Positions 1 to 8,285 of a DNA stretch of 64,000 nucleotides are shown here, piece after piece. The notes below the pieces were generated by a model, which did no database searches, was not told where the DNA came from, and saw nothing but the letters and a program-made list of their open reading frames with translations. A program made the position numbers and the translations under genes. The DNA comes from Holophaga sp. (lineage in GTDB: Bacteria > Acidobacteriota > Holophagae > Holophagales > Holophagaceae): assembly GCA_031292735.1 (NCBI GenBank), contig JARLGP010000131.1:1-64000 (forward strand). The letters run 5' to 3'. How positions within the stretch are numbered: position 1 is the stretch's first letter; every line of letters starts with the position of its first letter.

Positions 1-247
1 CCAGCCCTTGGACCATGTCCATCAAGAATTTTGCGCAGACCGTGTTGAAATAAACCAATTGAAATTTCACCTGCAGGGTCTGTTCCCGGATGGTTTTGCA
101 CTTGCCGGAGGGGGCGTTGAACAGAGGCCCGAATAGCGCGGCGAGGTTTCCCGGTTGGGCCTCCCCATTCAATGCAGATGGTTTTGGCGGATTAATAGGC
201 CTTTCATTTGGGACCCCGGGGGCCAAAGCCGTGCCGAGAACGCGCAT
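1..247 (-). CDS. Unknown protein, 5' part of gene, runs off the window start
   Basis: An open frame with coding-like, mostly G/C third positions runs leftward from an ATG at 247 and leaves the window without a stop. The visible 82 residues begin MRVLGTALAPG, have a Pro/Asn-rich stretch, then NLAALFGPLFNAPSG, and end in an amphipathic FQLVYFNTVCAKFL segment. I do not recognise the family. No clear Shine-Dalgarno precedes the ATG; a TTG at 172 is an alternative start. The gene diverges from the ATPase gene at 382, leaving 134 bases for both promoters. Coding status rests on open frame and codon composition only. Confidence 0.4.
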   Translation of the reverse strand, partial: MRVLGTALAPGVPNERPINPPKPSALNGEAQPGNLAALFGPLFNAPSGKCKTIREQTLQVKFQLVYFNTVCAKFLMDMVQGL

Positions 248-381
248 CCAAAGGCGCAAGTGCAGGCATTCTTTCGGTATGGTATTTTTGGTAATCGTTT
301 TGGTGATGTAAGGCCCCGCCCTTCGGGCAATTCATTCCTTCGGCCAAGGTTCTTGCCCGGAGTTTTCTGGAGGAAGGCAGA

Positions 382-2709
382 GTGGCCGAGGAACGTAGAT
401 TCAGGGACAGACAGACCACCGTGACCCTCGGCCTGACCGATGGACGGACCCTGGTGGGCAGGCTGGGGCGGTTCCGCCCCTCGGATGCGGATCTGGTCCT
501 CATGGTGCGCACCCGGGATACGGCCGGGCTCGTCACGGAGGGACAGCAGCGCTTGGCGGCCGAGCATATATCCTACCTGGCGGTCCACCGGGCGGATTCC
601 CTCTCGCCGCCTCCTGCCGGCGACACCGTAACCCTGGATGTGCACGTGGCCGGAGGCCTTACCTTCACAGTGAAGGCCTTGGCCGAGGATGCCGCGGACC
701 GGCTCGGGTTCTGGGCCGCTCCGTTGAGCACGTCTGGCGCTTTCGGGGAGATCTATTTCTACGCCCACGGGATCAATGCCCGAGAAGAAAAGGCCTCGCT
801 CGGAGACATCCTCATGGATACGGGGGTTCTGGCCAGCCAGGGGCTGGCTCGCGGGCTCGAGGAGCAGGCGGCAAAACGCTCCACGAACCTTGGCGAAATC
901 CTCATTGCCCAGAAAAAAGTGAAGGTGGAGGCGTTGGCGGAAGCTGCGGCGACCCAGCTGGATGGTGGGACGAAAGGGCGCAGGTTGCGGATCGGCGAGA
1001 TCCTGGTGGAGGCCGGTCTGGCCCGTGAGGAGGACATCGCCACCGCCCTGGAGGAGCAGAAGAAACAGCGCGGTAAGCGGATTGGCGAAGTGCTTGTGGA
1101 CATGGGCCTGGTGAGCGAGGTGCAAATGGCCAAGGCCCTTTCGAAAAAATTCAACATCCCCTTCGTGGACCTGGATGACAGGGAGCTGAACCCCCAGGCG
1201 ATTTCCCTGGTCCAGCCTGACCTAATCCGTAAATACCAGCTATTGCCACTGGACTCGGACGATGCGAGCCTCACCATCGCCCTTTCAGACCCTTTGGCCT
1301 TCGAAGCCATTGATCTCCTGCGGTTCAGTCTAGGCAAGCGGATCGTGGAAATGGTGGCGACCCCTTCCCAGATCGCCGGCCGCATTGAAACCATGGTGGA
1401 AGACCCCGAAGCTGTTGCCAGCGATGACAAGATGGCGGAAATCCTCTCCACCATGCAGTTCGACCCCCTCACCGAGGGGGCCCCTGATGCCCGGGACCTG
1501 ACGGTCGCCCGGGATGACGACAGCGGCATATCCAAGCTCGTCAATCAGATCATTTTCGATGCCCACGCCCGGGGGGCCTCCGACATTCACATCGAACCGG
1601 ACGGCGATCGCTACGACACCCTCGTCCGGTTCCGAATCGACGGCCTCTGCGAGGTCTACCGGACTTTCCAACCCGCACTCCGCGCCCGCCTGGTCTCGCG
1701 CCTGAAGATCATGGCCCAGTTGGACATCACCGAAAGACGCAAGCCCCAGGACGGCAAGATCCGCATCCAGATCAAGGACCGTTCGGTGGAACTGCGGGTG
1801 GCGACCATCCCCACCGTCAGCCGCGACGAGGATGTGGTGCTCCGAATCCTCTCCGGCGGCGAGCCGTTGACCATGGACAAGCTTCACCTGTCGCCCCGCA
1901 ATTATAGTGAGACCAAGCGCCTCATCGGCATGCCTTACGGCCTGATCCTGGCGGTGGGACCGACCGGATCCGGCAAGACGACCACGCTGCACTCCATGCT
2001 GGGGGCGATCAATACCCCCGTCCGCAAGATCTGGACGGCCGAGGATCCTGTGGAAATTACCCAGCGGGGGCTGCGCCAAGTACAGGTGCAGCCGCGCATC
2101 GGGTTCGATTTCGCGGCTGCCCTCCGGGCCTTCCTGCGGGCCGACCCCGACGTCATCATGGTCGGCGAGATGCGCGACCAGGAGACCGCCTCCATGGGCA
2201 TCGAGGCCTCCCTTACCGGCCACCTGGTGTTTTCGACCCTGCACACCAACACCGCTCCGGAAACAGTCACCCGGCTTGTGGACATGGGGCTGGACCCCTT
2301 CACCTTCTCCGACGCCCTCCTGGGTGTCCTGGCCCAGCGGCTGGCCCGGAGGCTCTGCACGGCCTGCCGGGTGGAATACGAGGCGAGCCCCCGGGAGCGT
2401 GAGGAGTTGGCTGCCGTGTTCGGCCATGACGAATTGGATCTGGCGCTGGATGGCCGGCCTCTGCGGCTGTTCCGGGCCGCTGGCTGCGCCAGGTGCGAGA
2501 AGCGCGGCTACAAGGGCAGGCTCGGCCTCCACGAACTCCTCGTTGCCAATGACGACATCCGCGTGGCGATCCAGAGGAAGGCCCCCGTGGGCGAGATCCG
2601 GGCGAAGGCTGTGGCGGGCGGGATGCGCACCCTCATGCAGGACGGGGTCACCAAGTGCTTGTCCGGCCTTACCGACATGCGTCAGGTGTTGGCCGTCTGC
2701 AGCCGCTGA
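382..2709 (+). CDS. GspE/PulE/PilB-type secretion or pilus assembly ATPase with MshEN domains
   Basis: Cytoplasmic hexameric ATPase of the type II secretion/type IV pilus family, which powers pilus extension or pseudopilus assembly. Residues 1-70 form an unassigned small beta-rich region. Residues ~134-332 hold four LGE-type MshEN repeats (for example RIGEILVEAGLAREEDIATA and RIGEVLVDMGL), a module known to bind cyclic di-GMP. The ATPase core has Walker A GPTGSGKTTT near residue 525, Walker B DPDVIMVGEMRD near 586, and two CxxC pairs (CTAC, CARC) near 658-705 that bind zinc in PilB/GspE. Start is GTG with AGGAAGG upstream. No pilus or secretion partners lie beside it, so the exact system cannot be told. 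The next gene, convergent, is a TonB-like fusion. Confidence 0.92.
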   Translation: MAEERRFRDRQTTVTLGLTDGRTLVGRLGRFRPSDADLVLMVRTRDTAGLVTEGQQRLAAEHISYLAVHRADSLSPPPAGDTVTLDVHVAGGLTFTVKALAEDAADRLGFWAAPLSTSGAFGEIYFYAHGINAREEKASLGDILMDTGVLASQGLARGLEEQAAKRSTNLGEILIAQKKVKVEALAEAAATQLDGGTKGRRLRIGEILVEAGLAREEDIATALEEQKKQRGKRIGEVLVDMGLVSEVQMAKALSKKFNIPFVDLDDRELNPQAISLVQPDLIRKYQLLPLDSDDASLTIALSDPLAFEAIDLLRFSLGKRIVEMVATPSQIAGRIETMVEDPEAVASDDKMAEILSTMQFDPLTEGAPDARDLTVARDDDSGISKLVNQIIFDAHARGASDIHIEPDGDRYDTLVRFRIDGLCEVYRTFQPALRARLVSRLKIMAQLDITERRKPQDGKIRIQIKDRSVELRVATIPTVSRDEDVVLRILSGGEPLTMDKLHLSPRNYSETKRLIGMPYGLILAVGPTGSGKTTTLHSMLGAINTPVRKIWTAEDPVEITQRGLRQVQVQPRIGFDFAAALRAFLRADPDVIMVGEMRDQETASMGIEASLTGHLVFSTLHTNTAPETVTRLVDMGLDPFTFSDALLGVLAQRLARRLCTACRVEYEASPREREELAAVFGHDELDLALDGRPLRLFRAAGCARCEKRGYKGRLGLHELLVANDDIRVAIQRKAPVGEIRAKAVAGGMRTLMQDGVTKCLSGLTDMRQVLAVCSR

Positions 2710-2806
2710 CCACCCATGACTGCTGCCCTGGATTGACTCCTGGATGGCCTTCAGGGCGGCCCCGGCCCACCACCCCCCTTGGTGCTGTTGCCGGAAGTAA
2801 CGTTCC

Positions 2807-4537
2807 TTAGCGAGCCTTGCCAAAATTGAATTCCATGTTCAGCCAACCCGAGACAGGCTTGCCGTTCTTTCGGCCCGGGGCGCAAGTGGAGGCCAGGGCC
2901 GCATTCTTTGCCGATTCGTTGAACCCGCCAGTCACGCCTTTCAGGACCACCGCTTTCATTGGCCGGCCCACGTCGTCCACGAAGACCTTGACGGAAACCT
3001 TGATGTCGGTGTCGCGCAGATCCACGGGCAGGGACTCCCTGGCGACCGTGGGTATCTGCGGGTTGCCCGGGTGGATCACGGTGGGTTGGGCGTCCAGCAC
3101 GGGGGCGCTGGGTGGCGGCGCGGGCGCGGGCGTTGCTGTGGGCGTGGGTGGGGGTGTGGGTGGGGCGACCGGAGGCGGAGCCTGGGTCGCGGGGGCGTGC
3201 AGGCTCTGGGCCCGTTGGGCAAGCTTCTGCTGCTCGCGCAAGGCCTCGGCGCGACGCTTGGCGAGATCATTGCTCTTCTGCCGGACCGCCTCAAGATCCT
3301 TCAAGGCCTTGGCTCGGCCTTCCTGGGTGGTGGCTTCCTGCGCCTGCTTGCCGAATTTGGCCTCCATGGCCTTCTGGGCTTCTTCCTGCTTGATGAGGTC
3401 GGCCAGTTTCACCTCGGCCGCCTCCTTGTCTCGCTGGAAGGCAAGGAGCTTGTTCTGGACACTCCTGAATTCGACCTCGGCCTGCTGGAACTTGTAGAAG
3501 ACGCCTCCCAACAAGGCGGCCACCGCCACCGCCCCGGCGATGAGACCGTAGCGGAGGCCGCGACCGGACGAGGCCGGCCTGGGCAGGTCCTGGTTTCCCC
3601 CGCGCATGGGCAAGGGAGGGGCGTAGTTCGAGCCCTGGTCCTGCTTCATCGCCTGGAGGTCCGACTCGTTCTCTTCCCGGAACAAGGTGTGCATCAGAAA
3701 GGCCATGTTGAAGGTGGTGGGGCTGTAGTCCCCGTCGTAGAGAACCTGTTGCATCGTGCTGCTGAACTCGGCGGCGCTGCCGAACGGCTGGCTGACCAGG
3801 AGCAGGCGCTTGAGGAAGTCGAGGATCTGCTCCGGGATGCCTCCTTCCTCATTGGCTGCCTTGAGGGTGGCGTGGGCGAGCGCCTCGGGAATGGCCGATC
3901 CGGTGGGGAGCTTCTCCAGGGTCAGGAGTTCGAAGAACACCGCGCCCAGTGCGAAGAGGTCCTGCTGAGAGGCGCTGGCCTCGCCAGTCTGGCGATAGGG
4001 CAGCAGCGCGGTCTCCAGGGCCGGCGCATTGGGCAACAGGTCCTGGAGGACGGCGCCCACCGGTGCGTCGAGGATATGGATCGCGCCTTCGTAGCTGACC
4101 CAGGCGCTCTGGGGGGAGATGGCCCCGTGGTGCAGGCCTTTGTTGTGCATCTCTATGACGGTCTGGGCCATTGCGTGCAGCACACTCAGGGCGTGGTCAA
4201 CCCCCAACGGAACTTGCTCCTCCCGGACCTTGTCCAGCACCTGGGCCAGGCTGCGGCCGGGCACGTAGTCGCAGACCAGGAACACCACCTCGCCGGTCTC
4301 GAACTGGTAGTTGGCGCCGATGCCCCGGATCTGGCCGAGCTGGGCGGCCGCCCGCTGGACTTCGGGCCCATGGGAGGCCAGGCCAGCCGTCAACAGCTCG
4401 TCCGAAAACGTGCACAAGAGGTGGTGGCGCTCAAAGGCGGTTCCGTGTACGGAGAGGGCACGATGGATTTTGCCCCAGGATGTGGTCAACAGCGTGTCGG
4501 TGGGGAGGAAGGAGCCTAGCCATTCGTTAGAAGCCAT
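2807..4537 (-). CDS. Pseudokinase-TonB fusion, single-pass membrane protein
   Basis: Residues 1-270 have the layout of a bacterial Ser/Thr kinase but lack the catalytic residues. The catalytic-loop HRDxxxxN position reads HHGAISPQS (~131-139), the DFG position reads DAP, and no VAxK lysine is seen. A transmembrane helix (GLIAGAVAVAALLGG, ~332-346) is followed by a long charged coiled coil (~349-440), a Pro/Ala-rich linker, and a TonB-like C-terminal domain (~500-576, with the pattern VSVKVFVDDVGRP...AAL.STC.PG). In TonB the linker spans the periplasm and the end domain touches outer-membrane partners. The kinase-like part would be a cytoplasmic sensor or scaffold. Start ATG has GAGGT upstream, next to a long hairpin. 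Function unknown; domain calls are from visible motifs. Confidence 0.75.
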   Translation of the reverse strand: MASNEWLGSFLPTDTLLTTSWGKIHRALSVHGTAFERHHLLCTFSDELLTAGLASHGPEVQRAAAQLGQIRGIGANYQFETGEVVFLVCDYVPGRSLAQVLDKVREEQVPLGVDHALSVLHAMAQTVIEMHNKGLHHGAISPQSAWVSYEGAIHILDAPVGAVLQDLLPNAPALETALLPYRQTGEASASQQDLFALGAVFFELLTLEKLPTGSAIPEALAHATLKAANEEGGIPEQILDFLKRLLLVSQPFGSAAEFSSTMQQVLYDGDYSPTTFNMAFLMHTLFREENESDLQAMKQDQGSNYAPPLPMRGGNQDLPRPASSGRGLRYGLIAGAVAVAALLGGVFYKFQQAEVEFRSVQNKLLAFQRDKEAAEVKLADLIKQEEAQKAMEAKFGKQAQEATTQEGRAKALKDLEAVRQKSNDLAKRRAEALREQQKLAQRAQSLHAPATQAPPPVAPPTPPPTPTATPAPAPPPSAPVLDAQPTVIHPGNPQIPTVARESLPVDLRDTDIKVSVKVFVDDVGRPMKAVVLKGVTGGFNESAKNAALASTCAPGRKNGKPVSGWLNMEFNFGKAR

Positions 4538-4547
4538 TCAATTACCT

Positions 4548-4630
4548 CGGTGGTGAACCTTCCTTCACGATACCGGGCCTGCCGGGATGCCAAAGCCACG
4601 CCATGGGAAGTTCCAGGAAGTTCACCACCG
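4548..4630. promoter_or_regulatory. Long inverted repeat in a divergent promoter region
   Basis: CGGTGGTGAAC at 4548-4558 is perfectly complementary to GTTCACCACCG at 4620-4630, enclosing 61 bases that contain a smaller CCGG...CCGG hairpin. On the minus strand the 3' arm ends two bases before the GAGGT ribosome binding site of the pseudokinase-TonB gene, so folding could affect its translation. On the plus strand it lies in the leader of the EEP hydrolase gene at 4729. It could be a leader RNA structure or a DNA-binding site. No known riboswitch consensus fits. Confidence 0.5.
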
Positions 4631-4728
4631 GGTAGCCAGGTTCATCCCCAAGGCGCGCACCCCATTCACCTCATTAGCGCATTATCCTGGCGGAGCGGGG
4701 ACGTTTTCGCGCATTCTCAAGGGAGTGA

Positions 4729-5778
4729 ATGACTCGATTGAATGATCGGATGACTGGACCTGCCCAAAAAGCCCTGCCCGCCGCCATGGCTCTTTACGGA
4801 GTCGCGCTGGCTGTCATCACCTGCGTCAACTACCTGGGCGCGGAGCACTGGTGGTTCGGGGCCTTGAACCTTTATCTCCCCCAGGCCATGTGGGCCGTTC
4901 CTGGGCTCCTGCTGCTGGCCGTCGCATGGTCGGCGGGCCGGAACTGGATCTGGCTGCCCGCGCTGTTCCTCGTGTGGGTGCTGGGCCCGATCATGGGGTT
5001 TTGTTGGTCCGCCCAGCGTCATCCGGAACCCCGCACCGCTCCGGTCATCAGGGTGCTCACCTGCAACGCCAAGTTCGGCATCCACGACAGCGATGAACTC
5101 CTGAACGATATCGTCCGGTACCATCCCGAGGTCGTTCTGCTCCAGGAGGCCGGTGGCTTCCTGAAAAGCCCCTACGGCAAGATCTTCAAACGATGGAACG
5201 TTCGCTCCTCGGACCAGTTCCTCATCGCCAGCAGGCTGCCCTTTGCCGCAGCGGAGGTCCAGAAGGTGGGAAACGCCGACTTCTTCCGCTGCCGGGTGAG
5301 CCGCGGCGGTTCGCCCATCACGTTGTACAGCGTCCATCTCCAGTCGCCCCGGGAAGGTCTCAACGCGTTCCGGACCGACCGGGACGGCCATTGGCATCCC
5401 CTGGACGCCATCCAGGAACTCGAGGGCAACGCGGCGATCCGCCTCCAGCAGGTGCACGAACTGCAAAAGCTTGTGGCATCGGAATCCGGCCCGGTGATCC
5501 TCGGCGGCGATCTCAATTCGCCCCAGCCTTCCCGCGTTTGCGCCATCCTCGAGGGTGCCGGGCTCCGGGACGCCTTCGGCGCAGGGGGCAGGGGCTACGG
5601 CTACACCTATGGCCACTACCTGCTCCAGCACCGGATTCCCTGGCTGCACCTTTCCTGGATGCGCCTGGACCACATCATGACCAGCACCCATCTGCAGGTC
5701 TGGCGATGCTGGGTGGGCAACGGAAAGGCTTCGGACCACCGTCCGGTCATCGCGGACCTCATCCTGGAAAAACACTGA
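4729..5778 (+). CDS. Membrane-anchored endonuclease/exonuclease/phosphatase (EEP) family protein
   Basis: Residues ~15-90 hold about three hydrophobic helices. The remainder is an EEP (DNase I-like) metal-dependent phosphohydrolase domain: VLTCNAKFG with the conserved Asn, VVLLQE with the metal-binding Glu, VHLQSP, GGDLNSPQPS with the Asp/Asn pair, and C-terminal SDHRPVIADL with the catalytic His. The active domain probably faces the periplasm, as in related membrane EEP proteins. The family cleaves phosphodiester bonds in nucleic acids, phospholipids or inositol phosphates, so the substrate cannot be told. Start ATG has AAGGGAG upstream. It stands alone, convergent with azoR. Confidence 0.85.
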   Translation: MTRLNDRMTGPAQKALPAAMALYGVALAVITCVNYLGAEHWWFGALNLYLPQAMWAVPGLLLLAVAWSAGRNWIWLPALFLVWVLGPIMGFCWSAQRHPEPRTAPVIRVLTCNAKFGIHDSDELLNDIVRYHPEVVLLQEAGGFLKSPYGKIFKRWNVRSSDQFLIASRLPFAAAEVQKVGNADFFRCRVSRGGSPITLYSVHLQSPREGLNAFRTDRDGHWHPLDAIQELEGNAAIRLQQVHELQKLVASESGPVILGGDLNSPQPSRVCAILEGAGLRDAFGAGGRGYGYTYGHYLLQHRIPWLHLSWMRLDHIMTSTHLQVWRCWVGNGKASDHRPVIADLILEKH

Positions 5779-5844
5779 CCTGCGGTTCCCGGCGTTCCGA
5801 AGATCCGCTCCATCCGCCGGGATCCTCCGTGGCGGAACCCTTCC

Positions 5845-6453
5845 CTACAGGGCAAGCCCCTCGACCGCCAGGTTCGCCTTTGGCACGGCGCCGGCAGCCA
5901 ACCCGGGAAGGTTCATCCCCTCGATGCGGACCGTCTGCACATCCGCGATGCCGATGAAACCGAGGATTTGACGCAGGTAAGGCTCGACAAAATCCCACGG
6001 GCGCCATGGGCCTTCGGTGAAGACGCCGCCCGATGCCAGGATCAGGATGCCCTTCTTGTCCTTGGCCAGGCCGAGGACACCGCCATCGGCGTACTGGAAG
6101 GTCCTGCCCGGCCGCACCACCAGGTCGATCCAGGCCTTGAGGGCGGAGGGAATGCCGAAATTCCACATCGGCGTGGCGATCACCAGCAGGTCGGCTTGCA
6201 GCAATTCATCGATCAGCTGGTCCGACTGGCGGGCCGACTCCTTCAAGGCTTCCGCCTCGGCCAGGTCCCTGGTGGAGATGGCGCGGAGGGTGGTCTCGTC
6301 CAGATGGGGCAGGTGCTCAGCCGCCAGGTCGCGGCGCAGGAGCTTCGCGGATGGATAAAGGCCGGTGAGCCTTGCGGCAAGCGTATCGGCGACCGACCGG
6401 CTCGCCGAATCCTTTCCCCTCGGGCTCACTTCAATCATGAGGATTCGCTTCAT
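5845..6453 (-). CDS. azoR: FMN-dependent NADH-azoreductase
   Basis: The 202-residue protein has the AzoR/AcpD flavodoxin-like fold. It starts MKRILMIEVSPRG with the phosphate loop for FMN (SPRGKDSASR), then ATPMWNFGIPSALKAWID, the FMN-contacting stretch typical of AzoR, then RPGRTFQY and ILASGGVF. Family members use NADH to reduce quinones and azo dyes by two electrons and help in quinone stress. Length matches E. coli AzoR. The next gene downstream is a SnoaL-like protein 33 bases away on the same strand but upstream in reading direction, so both may form one unit read from the promoter near 6950. Confidence 0.9.
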   Translation of the reverse strand: MKRILMIEVSPRGKDSASRSVADTLAARLTGLYPSAKLLRRDLAAEHLPHLDETTLRAISTRDLAEAEALKESARQSDQLIDELLQADLLVIATPMWNFGIPSALKAWIDLVVRPGRTFQYADGGVLGLAKDKKGILILASGGVFTEGPWRPWDFVEPYLRQILGFIGIADVQTVRIEGMNLPGLAAGAVPKANLAVEGLAL

Positions 6454-6486
6454 GGCTTTGACTCCTTTTCGTCGGATGCTGCGGGA

Positions 6487-6924
6487 CTACGGGCGAACGC
6501 CCGCCGTCAGTGCGTTCCAGGCCGCCAGGGAGTCCATGTAGTCTCTCCAATGGGCGATTTTCCGGTCCTCGATCCTGATGATCGAGCAGAACCGGTTGTT
6601 GTACTTCGCGCCGGTGGCGAGGATGGTCCCGTGGACTTCATATTCTAGGACCACGACCTGGCCGTTGTCGGCCTTGTGGGTGATCAAATGATCGGCGGAT
6701 TGCAGCTCGATGGTGTCACCGTAGCCCCTGAACTGGGCCATCAGGCCGGCGCGCCCTTGGACCACGCGAGGCCAACCGGGGAAGTCGTACCGTACCTCGT
6801 AGACCACGTCGTCGGAGACGATGTCGAAGAAGTGGGCGCCATCAACGAGGTCTCCGAGAGCCCCTCGAACCAGCTCGAAATAGGGCCGGGCGGCATCATA
6901 GGCAGGATATTCGGAACTCGCCAT
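6487..6924 (-). CDS. SnoaL/NTF2-like fold protein
   Basis: A 145-residue single-domain protein with the cone-shaped NTF2/SnoaL pattern: N-terminal helix (YFELVRGALGDLV), then FFDIVSDDVVYEVRY, a WPRVVQGRAGLMAQF segment, and C-terminal strands ending IRIEDRKIAHWRDYMDS. This last motif (I.DGKI..WRDY.D) is characteristic of ketosteroid-isomerase-like SnoaL proteins. Such proteins are isomerases, cyclases or simple binders; the substrate is unknown. It diverges from the HxlR regulator at 7042, which makes it and the downstream azoR gene likely targets of that regulator. Confidence 0.75.
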   Translation of the reverse strand: MASSEYPAYDAARPYFELVRGALGDLVDGAHFFDIVSDDVVYEVRYDFPGWPRVVQGRAGLMAQFRGYGDTIELQSADHLITHKADNGQVVVLEYEVHGTILATGAKYNNRFCSIIRIEDRKIAHWRDYMDSLAAWNALTAGVRP

Positions 6925-7023
6925 TCTGGACTCTCCATGCGCTCAAGAAGGTTGCGGGTGAAAGGAATTCCAAATGTATAGTGAAAGCTGCCGTCCTGAA
7001 AGAAGGCACCTTGAAATAGGTAG

Positions 7024-7039
7024 CTAACATCGAGGTTAG
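7024..7039. promoter_or_regulatory. Inverted repeat, candidate HxlR operator
   Basis: CTAAC-N6-GTTAG ends two bases before the ATG of the HxlR regulator and covers its GAGG ribosome binding site. HxlR dimers usually bind short inverted repeats in their own divergent promoters. Placement in the SnoaL/HxlR divergent region fits autoregulation. Inference from position and symmetry only. Confidence 0.4.
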
Positions 7040-7041
7040 TC

Positions 7042-7437
7042 ATGAAAAATCAGAGCAGAACCGGTCCCCTGGACCCTGCGCTGGTCTGCAGGAGTTCAGA
7101 CCCCATGGCCGTGCGGGAACTGCTGACCAGGATCGGCGACAAATGGACGATCTTCCTCATCCTTTCGCTCGACCTCCTGGGCGGACGCGCCCGGTTCTCC
7201 GAGCTGGAACGCGCGGTCCCAGGGATTTCACAGCGGGTGCTGTCCTTGACCCTGAAGAACCTCGAGCGCGACGGGCTGGTCATCCGCGAGGCGTTTGCCG
7301 AAGTGCCGCCCCGGGTCGAGTACGAGATCACCGACCTCGGGAAGAGCCTTCTGCGCCCCACCCAGGGACTTGTCGATTGGGCCAAGGCGAACTGGGAGCG
7401 GGTCAGGGAAACGCAACTGGCATACGATGCCAGATAG
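7042..7437 (+). CDS. HxlR-family winged-helix transcriptional regulator
   Basis: A 131-residue HxlR regulator. The signature is complete: DPMAVRELLTRIGDKWTIFL (HxlR start helix), then GRARFSELERAVPGISQRVL (recognition helix region), then LKNLERDGLVIR, and the wing P.RVEYEITDLGKSL. HxlR proteins are homodimers that sense electrophiles, quinones, aldehydes or oxidants, sometimes through a cysteine near the N-terminus; here there is one Cys at position ~14 (ALVCRSSDP). Divergent from the SnoaL-azoR pair, so it probably controls them and itself. An inverted repeat covers its ribosome binding site. Confidence 0.9.
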   Translation: MKNQSRTGPLDPALVCRSSDPMAVRELLTRIGDKWTIFLILSLDLLGGRARFSELERAVPGISQRVLSLTLKNLERDGLVIREAFAEVPPRVEYEITDLGKSLLRPTQGLVDWAKANWERVRETQLAYDAR

Positions 7438-7550
7438 CCTCCGGCATTCCACCGGGATCGGACCCCCCCAAGCCCAGGTCCCCATTCCTGGTCTCTCCGG
7501 GCGTCAACCGGAACGATGATGGGGCTACCCTTGAATCTGGAGCCCTGGTC

Positions 7551-7940
7551 ATGCACGAACTCGAAACGATCATTCACGCCGCCGACGATGCCATCAACCG
7601 GGAAGACCTGGATGCCATCATGGATTTCTACACGGATGATGCGACCCTCGTGGTGCGGCCAGGATTGAATGCCACAGGCAAGGAGCAAATCCGCAAGGCC
7701 TTTGCGGGTATCGCGGAGTATTTCAACCACAGCCTTCATGTCACCCAGGACAAGCTGATCGTCCTGGAGGGCGGGGGCACGGCCCTGGTCCTGGGCAAGG
7801 CGGAGATCCGCGCCAAGGAGCCATCCGGTGCCGCGATCCTCATGGAACGGGAGGCCACCTATGTGTTCACGAGGGCTGTGGACGGGGCCTGGCGCTGCGC
7901 GGTGGACAATTCGTACGGGACGAGCCTTCTCAAGGAGTGA
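7551..7940 (+). CDS. SgcJ/EcaC-like (DUF4440, SnoaL-fold) protein
   Basis: A 129-residue protein starting MHELETIIHAADDAINREDL, followed by DAIMDFYTDDATLVVRPG, GKEQIRKAFAGIAEYF, and C-terminal strands with TYVFTRAVDGAWRCAVDNS. This is the standard SnoaL-like pattern of small stress or polyketide-associated proteins, with W at the end of the sheet. The frame is open further upstream, but the ATG at 7551 has GGAG eight bases before it and the protein starts exactly where the family does. Located after HxlR, probably in the same transcript (113 bases apart). A decayed copy of its 3' part lies at 8187-8285. Confidence 0.8.
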   Translation: MHELETIIHAADDAINREDLDAIMDFYTDDATLVVRPGLNATGKEQIRKAFAGIAEYFNHSLHVTQDKLIVLEGGGTALVLGKAEIRAKEPSGAAILMEREATYVFTRAVDGAWRCAVDNSYGTSLLKE

Positions 7941-8186
7941 CCCGCGGCAGGTGCTGCCACTACCTCGCATTCGTTGTTCCCGGAGGGAGAGTTCCCGAAG
8001 CCATGAGCCCTCCTGAACCGGCGTGGCGGGACTTGGCCCTGCGGACCCAAAGTGACACGAACCCTTGGGCAAGCCAGACGCCGACTGCAAGCATGGCCAG
8101 GCGCTGGCAAAGCCCAGGTGGTGCGTGGTGTCTGACCTCCCGGTCCCTTTGAGGAGATTGGCCAAAGCCGGGATCCCTGATCCATC

Positions 8187-8285
8187 GCCAAGACGAGGGT
8201 CCTTGAGGGAAGGTCATGCATGGCCGCCTGGATCAGCCAGTCGCGCCGGGGTCCGCGCCAGGGAACCATCCGGTGCCGCGATCCT
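8187..8285 (+). pseudogene. Decayed fragment of the neighbouring SnoaL-like gene
   Basis: Bases 8252-8285 match 7807-7840 at 32 of 34 positions, offset 445 bases. In one frame the copy still reads AREPSGAAIL against AKEPSGAAIL in the intact gene. Weaker similarity (CCAAGACGAG, GTCCTTGAGGG) continues back to about 8187. The copy ends inside the stop codon of the LysR gene. The rest of the gene-free stretch 7941-8186 holds nothing else that I can recognise. Read as the remnant of a duplication or a rearrangement that joined the LysR gene here. Confidence 0.5.

Noticed and set aside
4548..4645. Possible cyclic-di-GMP (GEMM) riboswitch
   Set aside because: CCAAAGCCAC and CGGGTAGCC resemble parts of the consensus, but the 5' GGCAAACC part and the tetraloop-receptor layout are not found; kept only as an inverted repeat.
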